From: Andeanibacterium sp035497315
Lineage (GTDB): Bacteria > Pseudomonadota > Alphaproteobacteria > Sphingomonadales > Sphingomonadaceae
DNA length: 64,000 bases
Assembly: GCA_035497315.1 (NCBI GenBank)
Contig: DATJDU010000091.1
Coordinates: 19,037 to 83,036, forward strand
Direction of reading: 5' to 3'
The position numbers and the translations under genes are program-made. This document shows positions 43,820 through 53,044 of this stretch, piece by piece. Position 1 is the first letter of the stretch; the number at the start of each line of letters is the position of its first letter. A model generated the notes under the pieces. That model did no database searches. It was not told where the DNA came from and saw only the letters and a list, made by a program, of their open reading frames with translations.

Positions 43820-44950
43820 ATGTCGACCGAGATCGATTACTACGAACTGCTCCAGGTGGAGCGTACGGCGGACGAGAAGACGCTCAAGTCAGCCTATCGC
43901 AAGCTCGCCATGCAATATCATCCGGATCGTAATCCGGGTGATGCAGAGGCCGAAGCTCGCTTCAAGGCCATCAGCGAAGCCTATGATTGCCTGAAGGACC
44001 AGCAGAAACGCGCGGCCTATGATCGTTATGGCCACGCCGCTTTCCAGCAAGGCATGGGTGGCGGTGGATTCGGCGGCGGAAACGCCGATTTCGGCGATCT
44101 GGGCGATATATTCGAGACCATTTTTGGCAGCGCCTTTGGCGGCGGAGCGCGGCAACCCCCGCGCCGTGGTGCGGATTTGCGCTATGACCTGCAGGTGACA
44201 CTCGAAGAGGCGTTCCAGGGCAAGGAAACCGAAATCGAGGTCGAGGTTTCGGTTGCCTGCGAACCCTGCAGTGGTTCGGGCGCGGAGCCCGGCACTGGTA
44301 AGCGAACCTGTAATTTGTGCGGTGGGCGCGGCAAAGTGCGCGCGCAGCAGGGCTTGTTCGTGATCGAGCGTCCGTGCCCCACATGCCACGGCCACGGCCA
44401 GGTAATAGAAAGTCCGTGCAAGCATTGCCGGGGCGAAGGTCGCGTGGATCAACTGCAGCGCCTCGACGTCGCAATTCCGCCTGGTGTCGATAATGGCACC
44501 CGCATCCGCCTTTCCGGCAAGGGCGAGGCTGGTCCGCAGGGCGCGCCTCCGGGTGATCTCTACATCTTTGTCCACGTTGCGCGTCATTCGGTGTTCGAGC
44601 GGGAAGGGACGGCCCTGTTCACCCGTATGCCGATCAGCTTCACCACTGCCGCACTTGGCGGCTGCGTGGTAATTCCCGGCCTCAATGGGGAAGAGCATTC
44701 GATCGACATTCCCGCAGGCATCCAGTCCGGCAAGCAATTGCGCAAACGCGGGGCCGGGATGCCCGTGCTGCAAGGACGTGGACGGGGAGATATGGTGGTC
44801 GAGGTCCAGGTCGAGACACCAACGCGCCTCTCGGCACGGCAGAAGGAAATATTGCGCGAATTCCAGGAAACCGAGACCGGTGAGGAATGCCCTGAGAGCG
44901 CGGGGTTCTTTTCCCGGATCAAGCATGTCTGGAACGATCTGACCGAGTGA
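43820..44950 (+). CDS. dnaJ: Co-chaperone DnaJ (Hsp40)
   Basis: Full type I J-protein, 376 residues. The J domain has YYELLQVERTADEKTLKSAYRKLAMQYHPDRNP with the HPD motif. A glycine-phenylalanine region follows (GMGGGGFGGGNADFGDLGDIFE). All four zinc-finger repeats are present: CEPCSGSG, CNLCGGRG, CPTCHGHG and CKHCRGEG. The C-terminal substrate domains end at ECPESAGFFSRIKHVWNDL. It is downstream of dnaK, in the usual order. Confidence 0.98.
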   Translation: MSTEIDYYELLQVERTADEKTLKSAYRKLAMQYHPDRNPGDAEAEARFKAISEAYDCLKDQQKRAAYDRYGHAAFQQGMGGGGFGGGNADFGDLGDIFETIFGSAFGGGARQPPRRGADLRYDLQVTLEEAFQGKETEIEVEVSVACEPCSGSGAEPGTGKRTCNLCGGRGKVRAQQGLFVIERPCPTCHGHGQVIESPCKHCRGEGRVDQLQRLDVAIPPGVDNGTRIRLSGKGEAGPQGAPPGDLYIFVHVARHSVFEREGTALFTRMPISFTTAALGGCVVIPGLNGEEHSIDIPAGIQSGKQLRKRGAGMPVLQGRGRGDMVVEVQVETPTRLSARQKEILREFQETETGEECPESAGFFSRIKHVWNDLTE

Positions 44951-45008
44951 TGGCCTTTTTGTGAATTGGTGACCTTATCTTAGGGAAGATGTCCGAGTTT
45001 TCGTGAAG

Positions 45009-45476
45009 ATGCCCGAACGCCCTGCTCTGCTTTTCGTCTGCCTTGGAAATATCTGCCGTTCCCCCCTCGCCGAGGCCGCAATGCGGTTGGCGGCGGAGGG
45101 GGAAGGGCTGGACCTTCATCTCGATTCCGCGGCGACTGCGTCCTATCACATCGGCAAACCGATCGATGAACGCTCTCAAATTGTGGCCCGCAAGCATGGG
45201 ATCGATCTGTCACACCGCCGTGCGCGTCAGGTGAACGTGGAAGATTTCAGGCGCTTCACTCACATCTTCGCCCTCGACAAGGGAAATCTGGCTGCGTTGC
45301 GCCAATTGGTTCCCGCCGGCGCAACTGCCAGGGTCGAACTTCTGCTGGACAATGTTCCCGGGCGCGCCGGAGAGTCGGTGGCCGATCCCTATTTTAGCGA
45401 TCAGGACGCCTTTGATATTACGTGGGCCGATGTCGCCGCGGCCGCGGCGGCCCTTGTGGAGCGTTTCAGCCGCTAG
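45009..45476 (+). CDS. Low-molecular-weight protein tyrosine phosphatase
   Basis: A 155-residue cytoplasmic phosphatase. The P-loop is VCLGNICRSPLAEAA (CxxxxxR) right at the N-terminus and the general acid is in DPYFSDQDAF. The HRARQ and FTHIFALDKGN segments are typical. Substrates may be tyrosine-phosphorylated polysaccharide or regulatory proteins, but no BY-kinase gene is in the window. ATG 45009 (MPERPALL) is chosen; a GTG two codons earlier is possible. The 3' end overlaps the convergent patatin gene by 11 bases. Confidence 0.93.
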   Translation: MPERPALLFVCLGNICRSPLAEAAMRLAAEGEGLDLHLDSAATASYHIGKPIDERSQIVARKHGIDLSHRRARQVNVEDFRRFTHIFALDKGNLAALRQLVPAGATARVELLLDNVPGRAGESVADPYFSDQDAFDITWADVAAAAAALVERFSR

Positions 45477-47787
45477 CAAGGCGCTCCAGAACTTCCGCTC
45501 GGATCGCGGGTATCAGCGAACTGTCCGCAGTGAGCCGCTTTTCTTCCTCATCGAGGATCGCCAGGAAAATTCGGCGCTTGCAGGCGACCATTTCCTGCGG
45601 GTCGATTTCTCCCTCCACGGCCGAACAGGCCAGGTCCACCATCCGTTCCGCCCCGTGGAGCCGGCCCCACAGATAGTCATTCTCGCGATAGGCGCGGCTG
45701 AAGAAGGCGCCAAAATTGAAGAACTCTACACCTCGCAACGTGGCGAATGTGCCGCCTGCCCGAATCGAAACGGCATCGTCTGGCGAGATACGATCAACCT
45801 TGATCGGATCGAATTCGGTGAAGCCTTCGTTGCGCAGCAAAGGCAGGGTGGCGACATCGTAGAAAGGGAAGCCGAGATAAGCGAGCAGGATACGCCGCCG
45901 CAGTGCCTTGGGCATGGCCTCGAGCGCCTGCGCCAACATGGCCTCAACCCTAATGTCCAGCCCCTCAAGATCGCGAAGACGAGCGATTTCGTCCAGGGCC
46001 GTGCCAGGATCGGCGAGCACCTGATCCGCTGTCGTAGAAAACCCGTCCCCAAGGAAGCCCGGGCCCTCCCTGTCGAAATAGATTGCCAGGGCCTGGTAGA
46101 TCACGTCTCGGCCTGCGTCCCTGTCCGCCTCGGTGACGTCGGGATCGTCTTCCCAATCATGGCTCAGGCGCCGGGCAAGCAGCCGCAGCCGCCGAATGCG
46201 AAAGCCGATATCATGTTCGCGAAAGAAGCGGATCGCTTCATCGGTGGCGCCGCCTGCGGGATCGACCAGACAAGCGAGATCGCGCGCCTCGAGTTCGGCG
46301 CGTAATCTTTCCGCAATGGGTGCGGCATCGTGCAGCAACAGCCCGGGCGCGCTTGAGAAAACGAGCTGGGCGATCCGGTCCACAATCCCTGCCAGCTTGG
46401 CCTGGGCGTAGGAATGGAAGGCATAGCCCGCCTGCTCCGCCGCTGCCTGCTGTGCCTTCGCGCGCCAGTTCGCAAGACGTCGGCGCGTTGGCCGGTTCAT
46501 GAACAGGGTGCGCCCGAACAGTCTGTTTACCGTGCGTTCGACTTCCGGGCGTAGCGCGGTAGCAATATTCTGCGTCCGTTCCGCCTCGCGGGAGATCGAT
46601 TGCAATTGTTCGAGGTTGTCGCGGATCGGCTGTTCGCGCGGGATTGCCGAAATCGAGCCGACGATCGCCTTGAAAAAGCCCACATCCGCGCCATTATCTT
46701 GCGTCCGGCGGCCGATCCGATCAGGGCGTGGATCGATATAGACAAAGCGCCGGTCCACTTCGCGTTGCGCTGGGCGCCCTTGCAACGCATTCATCGCTTC
46801 CGAGAAGGGGGCGTTGACCAGCACCGATCCATCGACCAGCGATACTCTCTCGGCATCTTGCTGGCGCAAATGGCCGGGCATCACTCGTTCGATAAATTGC
46901 TGCCGCCCCAGCCAGTCTCGCCCCTTCCTCCGCGCCAGTTCGTCGATTTCTGCCAGCTTGAGCGGCGGGAAAGCGCCTGGGAAGCTTGCCGTGGCTCTGG
47001 CCGCCAGTGTCAGTTCCAGAGGATCTGCAAGCTGATGGCCGGCTTCAACGGGCGTTTTCACCCGGAAGCCGATCGGCAGGCGGTGTTCGCTTTCCTGAAC
47101 CACTGGCGGGCTGTTGAGGCGCAGCAATTCAACATAGCCACCAAAATCAGTAGCCGTGACGAACAGATCCAGCGGGTGACCCGGCGGAAGCAGGGGCCTG
47201 CCTGCCGGCGCCTGTTGCATTGCTTCCAGCGCATCGGCAATCAGACCGGAAAAGCCAATTCCGGAAAAAGGCGGGGCGAACCAGCGCGAACGCACAAAGC
47301 GGCCAAGCTTCTTGCGCACCTGCCGCCGCGTTTCCGGGGCGACACTTTCGTTCACTGCGCTACCTGGCCGGCTAAGAAGGAATTCCACAACGGGAGGGGC
47401 CCAGAACTTGGCGACCCATGTCCATAGCTGCGCGTCGGGGTCGAGCAACTTGTCGACATCGGCGTGTTCCAGCCATAACTCGGTCAACGGCTCGAGCGAC
47501 TGGCCGGAATGGATTGCCTGGGCGAGGAACACTGCATTGATCCCGCCTGCGCTCGCGCCGGTCAGAATGTCGGGCATGATCCGTAACAAAACGTCTTCTT
47601 TGCTGCGCAAATGCTGCAGCATTTCCAGATAGACCGACTCGCTACCGCTTAGCGTCGTATCCCCGGCATGGAGCGCGCGGCTCGCCCGGGTCAGCTTCCA
47701 CAGCTCTTTGGTCACGCCATGCATGTACACGGCAAGGCTGACGCCGCCGTAGCAGATGAGCGCGATGCGGAGTTCCTTGTGGCGCAT
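45466..47787 (-). CDS. Patatin-like phospholipase, DUF3376 type
   Basis: A 773-residue patatin family acyl hydrolase. Near the N-terminus is the oxyanion-hole region LICYGGVSLAVYMHGVT, and the nucleophile elbow is ILTGASAGGINAVFLA (GxSxG). The catalytic aspartate is in LVDGSVLVNAPFSEAM near residue 320. The long C-terminal region with EREARDL-like arginine- and alanine-rich helices fits the DUF3376 extension of this subgroup. No signal peptide is visible. The ATG at 47787 (MRHKELRIALICYGG) is chosen; a longer frame covers the divergent radA start. The lipid substrate is unknown. Confidence 0.9.
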   Translation of the reverse strand: MRHKELRIALICYGGVSLAVYMHGVTKELWKLTRASRALHAGDTTLSGSESVYLEMLQHLRSKEDVLLRIMPDILTGASAGGINAVFLAQAIHSGQSLEPLTELWLEHADVDKLLDPDAQLWTWVAKFWAPPVVEFLLSRPGSAVNESVAPETRRQVRKKLGRFVRSRWFAPPFSGIGFSGLIADALEAMQQAPAGRPLLPPGHPLDLFVTATDFGGYVELLRLNSPPVVQESEHRLPIGFRVKTPVEAGHQLADPLELTLAARATASFPGAFPPLKLAEIDELARRKGRDWLGRQQFIERVMPGHLRQQDAERVSLVDGSVLVNAPFSEAMNALQGRPAQREVDRRFVYIDPRPDRIGRRTQDNGADVGFFKAIVGSISAIPREQPIRDNLEQLQSISREAERTQNIATALRPEVERTVNRLFGRTLFMNRPTRRRLANWRAKAQQAAAEQAGYAFHSYAQAKLAGIVDRIAQLVFSSAPGLLLHDAAPIAERLRAELEARDLACLVDPAGGATDEAIRFFREHDIGFRIRRLRLLARRLSHDWEDDPDVTEADRDAGRDVIYQALAIYFDREGPGFLGDGFSTTADQVLADPGTALDEIARLRDLEGLDIRVEAMLAQALEAMPKALRRRILLAYLGFPFYDVATLPLLRNEGFTEFDPIKVDRISPDDAVSIRAGGTFATLRGVEFFNFGAFFSRAYRENDYLWGRLHGAERMVDLACSAVEGEIDPQEMVACKRRIFLAILDEEEKRLTADSSLIPAIRAEVLERLASG

Positions 47788-47857
47788 GGATGCTGTTTGG
47801 CGGGTCGAGACGCGGAAGGCAATTGCGTTCCACTTATGTTCTGTATAACGGAGTCTT

Positions 47858-49222
47858 ATGGCCAAAGCCAAACGCCGATATGTCTGCCAGGCTTGCGGGA
47901 GCGTGACGCACCGCTGGCAGGGGCAATGCGCCGATTGCGGCGAGTGGAACTCGCTCGTCGAAGAGGCACCCGCAACGGTTTTCTCGCAGAAACATGACCT
48001 GTCGAGTGGAGGAAGGAAGGTCGATTTCGTTGCGCTGGACGTGCCGACGGAGTTGCCCGTACGTCGAGCGACGGGCCTTGCCGAGTTCGACCGGGCGCTG
48101 GGCGGCGGGCTGGTGCCGGGCTCCGCGATCCTGATGGGCGGCGATCCGGGAATTGGCAAATCGACTTTGCTGTTGCAGGCCGCCGCGCAAATTGCGCGCA
48201 GCGGGGGTGAGGCTGTCTACGTCAGCGGGGAGGAAGCGGCGGGCCAGATAAGGATGCGTGCGCATCGGCTTGGCTTGGGTGACGCGCCGATACGGCTCGC
48301 TTCGGTAACTTCTGTGCGCGATATTCTTACCACGCTTGGCGGCATGACACCGCCTGCGCTGCTGGTGATCGATTCGATTCAGACCATGCATTCCGACCAG
48401 ATCGAGGGTGCGCCTGGCACGGTTAGCCAGGTGCGCGGCTGTGCCTTCGAATTGATCCGCTATGCCAAGGAAAATGATGTTGCGCTTGTATTGGTGGGCC
48501 ATGTCACCAAAGACGGCAGCATTGCTGGCCCTCGTGTGCTGGAACACATGGTGGATGTGGTGATGAGCTTCGAGGGGGAACGCAGCCATCAATATCGCAT
48601 TCTGCGCGCCCTCAAGAACCGCTTCGGCGCAGTGGACGAGATCGGCGTGTTCGCCATGGCCGGGCAGGGGTTGGAGGAAGTTTCCAATCCCTCGCTGCTG
48701 TTCCTCTCCGGCAATGAGGAGCCGCTGGCCGGCAGCGCGGTCTTCCCGGCGCTGGAGGGAACGCGCCCGGTGCTGGTGGAAGTTCAGGCGCTGATCGTGC
48801 GACTGCAATCGGGCGCTACCCCGCGCCGTGCAGTGGTTGGTTGGGATTCGAGCCGCCTTGCCATGTTGCTAGCAGTGCTCGAGGCGCGCTGCGGGCTGAG
48901 CTTCTCGTCCTGCGAAGTTTATCTCAATGTAGCGGGCGGCTATCGCCTCGCCGATCCGGCAGCGGACATGGCGGTAGCCGCCGCACTGGTTTCCGCGCTG
49001 GCGGACAGGCCTTTGCCCGCCCGCAGCGCCTGGTTCGGGGAGATTTCGCTGGCCGGGGAAGTGCGACCTGTTGCCCATGGAGGGCTGCGCTTGCGCGAAT
49101 CTCTGAAGCTCGGCTTCGATCGCGGTTATGGGCCCGATGGCTGCGACAGTCCGAAGGCCCTGCGCTATGAAACGCTGAAACGCGTTTCCAATCTCGTTGA
49201 CCGCGTCATGGCTAACGCATAA
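47858..49222 (+). CDS. radA: DNA repair protein RadA (Sms)
   Basis: RecA-like helicase that promotes branch migration and D-loop extension in recombination. The 454-residue protein has the N-terminal zinc finger YVCQACGSVTHRWQGQCADCG, Walker A GGDPGIGKSTLLLQ near residue 95, Walker B LLVIDSIQTM, the RadA-specific LKNRFGAVDEIG motif and a C-terminal Lon-like domain (GGYRLADPAADMAVAAAL). It begins 70 bases from the divergent patatin gene and leads a compact run with cvpA, an Fe-S scaffold, an MFS gene and alr. Confidence 0.97.
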   Translation: MAKAKRRYVCQACGSVTHRWQGQCADCGEWNSLVEEAPATVFSQKHDLSSGGRKVDFVALDVPTELPVRRATGLAEFDRALGGGLVPGSAILMGGDPGIGKSTLLLQAAAQIARSGGEAVYVSGEEAAGQIRMRAHRLGLGDAPIRLASVTSVRDILTTLGGMTPPALLVIDSIQTMHSDQIEGAPGTVSQVRGCAFELIRYAKENDVALVLVGHVTKDGSIAGPRVLEHMVDVVMSFEGERSHQYRILRALKNRFGAVDEIGVFAMAGQGLEEVSNPSLLFLSGNEEPLAGSAVFPALEGTRPVLVEVQALIVRLQSGATPRRAVVGWDSSRLAMLLAVLEARCGLSFSSCEVYLNVAGGYRLADPAADMAVAAALVSALADRPLPARSAWFGEISLAGEVRPVAHGGLRLRESLKLGFDRGYGPDGCDSPKALRYETLKRVSNLVDRVMANA

Positions 49223-49233
49223 TCCTGCCGCCG

Positions 49234-49761
49234 ATGACGGGCTTCGACATCATTGTCCTGATTATCATCGGCGTGGCCGCCGTCGGCGGTTTTCTGCGCG
49301 GCTTCGTGCAGGAAGTGCTGTCGCTGGCTTCGTGGATTCTCGCACTGCTCGCGATCCATTATCTGCACACCAATCTTACCACCTGGCTGTTCGATTATGT
49401 CGATACGGTGTCGGGTGCGGCGGTGCTGGCATTCGCCTTTCTGCTGCTGATTCCCTATGCCGCCATGAAGCTGATTGCCGGCCGCATGGGGGAGGCTTCC
49501 CGCAATTCGATCCTTGGGCCGGTGGACCGGGTGCTGGGTTTCGGCTTCGGTGCGGTCAAGGGCGGGATCATCGTCGTCATGGCGTTCTCCGTGCTGGTCT
49601 TGGGATATGATACGATGTGGGGCATAACCGGGCGGCCGGCCTGGATCACGCAAGCACGCACCTATCCGGCGGTAAACGCCGGGGCGGATGCCCTGGTGCA
49701 GATGATCGACAGCCGCCGCAGGGAACTTGAATCTTCCGATTCCAAGATCGCCGGCCAGTGA
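49234..49761 (+). CDS. cvpA: CvpA family membrane protein
   Basis: A 175-residue inner-membrane protein with four helices of the CvpA (colicin V production) family: FDIIVLIIIGVAAVGGFLRGFVQEVLSLASWILALL, then VLAFAFLLLIPYA and LGPVDRVLGFGFGAVKGGIIVVMAFSVLV. It has a hydrophilic C-terminal tail. CvpA is linked to envelope stress tolerance; the mechanism is unclear. It follows radA by 11 bases, an association frequent in alphaproteobacteria, and nearly abuts the next gene. Confidence 0.92.
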   Translation: MTGFDIIVLIIIGVAAVGGFLRGFVQEVLSLASWILALLAIHYLHTNLTTWLFDYVDTVSGAAVLAFAFLLLIPYAAMKLIAGRMGEASRNSILGPVDRVLGFGFGAVKGGIIVVMAFSVLVLGYDTMWGITGRPAWITQARTYPAVNAGADALVQMIDSRRRELESSDSKIAGQ

Positions 49762-49762
49762 A

Positions 49763-50197
49763 ATGAGCACCGCCGAACGGCTCTACACGCCGGAACTGCT
49801 GGCGCTGACTTTGCGCCTTGCTGAATATCCGTGGGACGATGCCTTGCCGCTTTTTGGTGAAGCGCGCTCCAAGAGCTGCGGCAGTACTCTGGCGATGGGG
49901 CTTGCGCTGGATTCGGCGGGGCGGATTGGCCGGATATCTTTGCGAGCGCGCGCTTGTGCGGTTGGGCAGGCCAGCGCGGCAATTTTCGCCGATGCGGCAA
50001 AGGGCATGACGCGGGAGGAAATCCAGCAAACGCATGACGGTTTGATCAACTGGCTGGCGGGCGACGGCGCCTTGCCTGACTGGCCGGGCATTGCTGCCAT
50101 TGAAGCTGCCCGATCCTTCCCGGGCCGGCACGGCGCGATGCTTCTGCCGTGGCAGGCCGCGCTCGCGGCTCTTTCCTCCGCGCAGCCGAGCGTTTAG
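49763..50197 (+). CDS. Iron-sulfur cluster scaffold-like protein (IscU/NifU-like)
   Basis: A 144-residue protein resembling the IscU/SufU scaffold fold: LYTPELLALTLRLAEYPW, SKSCGSTLAMGLALDSAGRIGRISLRARACAVGQASAAIFADAAKGMT. Two of the usual cluster cysteines are clear (CGS and ACAVGQAS); a third near the C-terminus is not, so cluster chemistry may be altered. It is a divergent family common in sphingomonads, usually beside cvpA and radA (general knowledge). ATG 49763 is two bases after the cvpA stop. Confidence 0.78.
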   Translation: MSTAERLYTPELLALTLRLAEYPWDDALPLFGEARSKSCGSTLAMGLALDSAGRIGRISLRARACAVGQASAAIFADAAKGMTREEIQQTHDGLINWLAGDGALPDWPGIAAIEAARSFPGRHGAMLLPWQAALAALSSAQPSV

Positions 50198-50244
50198 GGC
50201 AGCGGCGGAATCCGGCGGGGCAGCCGGCACGGGGGACTGGGGCA

Positions 50245-51906
50245 ATGCGACAAGGCAGTGAAGTTGTGGCTGGCGAGCCCAGCGCGAAGGAAATTCGCAT
50301 GGTGATCGCCGCTTCGAGTGCCGGGACGGTGTTCGAATGGTACGATTTCTTCATCTACGGCACGCTTGCCGCCTTGGTGGGCAAAGCATTCTTCCCCTCG
50401 GATAATGAGACACTGCAGTTGCTGCTCGTTTGGGCAGGCTTTGCGGTAGGCTTCGGCTTCCGTCCGCTGGGTGCGGTGCTGTTCGGCTTTCTGGGTGACC
50501 GTCTGGGTCGCAAATATACCTTCCTCGTCACTGTGACCCTGATGGGCATCGCGACGGCAGGGGTGGGCCTGATCCCTACGGCCGAGACGATCGGCATCGC
50601 CGCGCCCTTGATCGTGCTGCTGTTCCGCATTCTGCAGGGCCTGGCCCTGGGCGGCGAGTATGGCGGGGCGACGATCTATGTGGCGGAGCATTGCCCGCCG
50701 GAAAAGCGTGGCTTCTACACCAGCTTCATTCAGGCGGCAGTGGTTGGCGGCTTCGTGCTAAGCGTGGGTGTGGTGCTGGCTTGCCGTCTGTTGATCCCGG
50801 CAGATGATTTCGCGGCCTGGGGCTGGCGCGTGCCGTTCCTCGTTTCGCTGCTGCTGTTGGCGATATCGCTCTGGATGCGCCTCAAGCTGAACGAGAGCCC
50901 GGTGTTCCGCGCGATGAAGGCGGCCAATCGCACCTCGGCCAATCCGTTCAAGGAAAGCTTCACCTATCCGGGCAATAAGAAGCGCATCTTTGTCGCGCTG
51001 TTTGGCGTTACCGGCAGCCTCACCACGATTTTCTACGCCGCCTATTTCTCCAGCCTGTCCTTCCTCAAGGGGCCGATGCGGGTGGATGCGACGACAGTGG
51101 AGATGCTTGTCCTGATCGCTGGGCCGATCATAATGAGCTTCTATCTCTTTGTCGGGAAATGGTCGGATCGGATCGGACGCAAGAAGCCGATTATCTGGGG
51201 CAATATTCTGATCCTGCTGACGATCTTTCCGGCCTTCTGGGCGCTCGGGGCCTTCGCCAATCCGGGCACAGGCCAGAGCGCCGAGAAGGCCCCCGTGGCG
51301 GTGCTGGCCGATGGTTGCGATTACGATCCTTTCGCCAATCGCCAGGCATCGCTCTGTTCCCGTTTGTTGCAGGACCTGACCACGCTGGGCATTCCTTACG
51401 GGACAAGCCCCCTTGTTGCGCCGATCGACGCATCTCAGGGCGTTCCGTCTGCCTATCTGGAGGTGGGAGAGGACAGGACACCGGTGCCTTCCGCGCTGTT
51501 CGACGACGATGAAGGGCGGATGGCATTCGTGCGGCAGACACTGGAAGCGGGCGGCTACGATTTCTCGACCCAGCATCCGGGGGTGTGGCGCAATATCGGC
51601 ATCATCGCGATGTTGCTGTGGTTCGGCTTCCTTTCGGCGATGAATTACGGCTCGGTCGCCGCGTTGCTGGCCGAAATGTTTCCAGCGCGCATCCGCTACA
51701 GTTCCATGTCGATACCCTATCATATCGGCGCGGGCTATTTCGGCGGTTTCCTACCGGTGATCGCAGGCTATATCGTCGCCAAGACCGGCGATGCCTATGC
51801 GGGGCTCTGGTACACGTGGGGCTTTGTGTTCATTGCGCTGATCGTGGGGATATGGGGCATCCCTTCCGGTCCGCCGCGCGATTTCGAGGAAAATGAAACT
51901 GCCTGA
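50245..51906 (+). CDS. MFS transporter of the MHS family with a large extra loop
   Basis: A 553-residue inner-membrane symporter of the metabolite:H+ symporter group (ProP/ShiA-like). The N-terminus has SSAGTVFEWYDFFIYGTLA, then FGFRPLGAVLFGFLGDRLGRKYTFL and RILQGLALGGEYGGATIYVAEHCPPEKRGFYTSFIQ. A second signature, GKWSDRIGRKKPI, is after helix 6. Residues about 338-445 are a mostly hydrophilic insert with two cysteines (DGCDYDPF, SLCSRLL) that should face the periplasm; classical MHS members are around 440 residues. It sits upstream of alr and overlaps it by 14 bases. The substrate is not determined. Confidence 0.9.
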   Translation: MRQGSEVVAGEPSAKEIRMVIAASSAGTVFEWYDFFIYGTLAALVGKAFFPSDNETLQLLLVWAGFAVGFGFRPLGAVLFGFLGDRLGRKYTFLVTVTLMGIATAGVGLIPTAETIGIAAPLIVLLFRILQGLALGGEYGGATIYVAEHCPPEKRGFYTSFIQAAVVGGFVLSVGVVLACRLLIPADDFAAWGWRVPFLVSLLLLAISLWMRLKLNESPVFRAMKAANRTSANPFKESFTYPGNKKRIFVALFGVTGSLTTIFYAAYFSSLSFLKGPMRVDATTVEMLVLIAGPIIMSFYLFVGKWSDRIGRKKPIIWGNILILLTIFPAFWALGAFANPGTGQSAEKAPVAVLADGCDYDPFANRQASLCSRLLQDLTTLGIPYGTSPLVAPIDASQGVPSAYLEVGEDRTPVPSALFDDDEGRMAFVRQTLEAGGYDFSTQHPGVWRNIGIIAMLLWFGFLSAMNYGSVAALLAEMFPARIRYSSMSIPYHIGAGYFGGFLPVIAGYIVAKTGDAYAGLWYTWGFVFIALIVGIWGIPSGPPRDFEENETA

Positions 51907-52951
51907 CCTGCCTCCCGAGCCGCCCAGAGCCCTCCGCCTTCTCCTTGACCGGGATGCGCTTGCCCATAATTGGCATATGCTTGATCGTCTGTCGGGCAAT
52001 GCCCGGGCGGGCGCGGCCGTAAAGGCCGATGGCTATGGCCTGGGCGCGGCGGATGTTGCGCAGGTACTGCGCGATGCGGGGACCAAGGACTTCTTTGTCG
52101 CCCATTGGTGCGAAGTGGCCGCAGTGCTGGCCCATGTTCCGGCGGCACAGCTTTCAGTGCTGCATGGGCCGCTGACGGCCGAGGATGCCGCCTATGCGCG
52201 GGCCACGGGCGTGCGGCCGGTGATCAACAGCCTGCATCAGGCCCGGCTGTGGATCGATGTGGGCGGCGGGCCATGCGATCTGATGGTCGATACCGGGATC
52301 AACCGGCTTGGCCTGCCGATGGCGGCTCTGGGCGATGCGCTGGTGACTGCGCTCGATATCGATGTGTTGCTCTCCCACCTCGCCTCTGCGGATGAGGACA
52401 GCCCGCTGAACGAAACGCAGCTTGCCCGTTTCTCCGAGGCGGTAAGTACGGTGACGCACCGGCGGCGTAGCCTGGCCAACAGTGCCGGTATTACGCTGGG
52501 GCCGCGTTACGGCTTCGATCTGACGCGCCCTGGTCTGGCGCTGTATGGCGGCATTCCCTGCCCGGCGCTGGAGGGCAAAATTCGCCAGGTTGCCTATCCC
52601 CAGGCCGCGATCCTCCAGACCCGCACGATCCGGCCCGGCGATACGGTGGGCTATAATGCTAATTTCACGGCCCCGCGCGAGATGCGCGTTGGCGTTGCCT
52701 CGCTGGGTTATGCCGATGGTTTCCTGCGCTGCTGGGGCGGGAAGGGCGTGTTGAAGCATGGAACCGCGCGCCTGCCGCTGCTGGGCAAGATATCGATGGA
52801 CATGGTGGTGATCGACCTGAGCGAGGCACCGGATCTCAGGGAGGGCGATTGGGTGGACGTGCCCTATAGCCTGCCGGAAGCTGCGACCACCACGGGCCTG
52901 TCCCAATATGAACTGCTTACCGTTCTGGGCCAGCGCTTCTCACGGAATTGA
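51893..52951 (+). CDS. alr: Alanine racemase
   Basis: PLP enzyme converting L- to D-alanine for peptidoglycan. The 352-residue protein has the PLP lysine in AAVKADGYGLGA near residue 43, the MVDTGINRLGLP motif, and the catalytic tyrosine in the C-terminal domain (VGYNANFTAPREMRVGVASLGYADGFLR). It also has ISMDMVVIDLSEAPDLREGDWV. Its ATG lies 14 bases inside the upstream MFS gene, suggesting translational coupling. Only the biosynthetic-type length and no signal peptide are seen. Confidence 0.95.
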   Translation: MKLPDLPPEPPRALRLLLDRDALAHNWHMLDRLSGNARAGAAVKADGYGLGAADVAQVLRDAGTKDFFVAHWCEVAAVLAHVPAAQLSVLHGPLTAEDAAYARATGVRPVINSLHQARLWIDVGGGPCDLMVDTGINRLGLPMAALGDALVTALDIDVLLSHLASADEDSPLNETQLARFSEAVSTVTHRRRSLANSAGITLGPRYGFDLTRPGLALYGGIPCPALEGKIRQVAYPQAAILQTRTIRPGDTVGYNANFTAPREMRVGVASLGYADGFLRCWGGKGVLKHGTARLPLLGKISMDMVVIDLSEAPDLREGDWVDVPYSLPEAATTTGLSQYELLTVLGQRFSRN

Positions 52952-52983
52952 ACCTTTTTCACAAAACTTACCGGCTGCATTCA

Positions 52984-53020
52984 TGTTGCACCGCACTTGC
53001 TGCAAGTGCTAAGTGCAACA
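52984..53020. promoter_or_regulatory. Nested palindromic operator upstream of phaR
   Basis: Within the 93-base alr-phaR gap, GCACTTGC (52993-53000) and GCAAGTGC (53002-53009) form an exact inverted repeat around one T. It is enclosed by TGTTGCAC (52984-52991) and its reverse complement GTGCAACA (53013-53020). It ends 24 bases before the phaR ATG. PhaR proteins bind TGC-rich sites and repress their own genes, so this is a likely autoregulatory operator (inference). Confidence 0.6.
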
Positions 53021-53044
53021 GGGGTTGCAGCAGGGAGTTATGCG

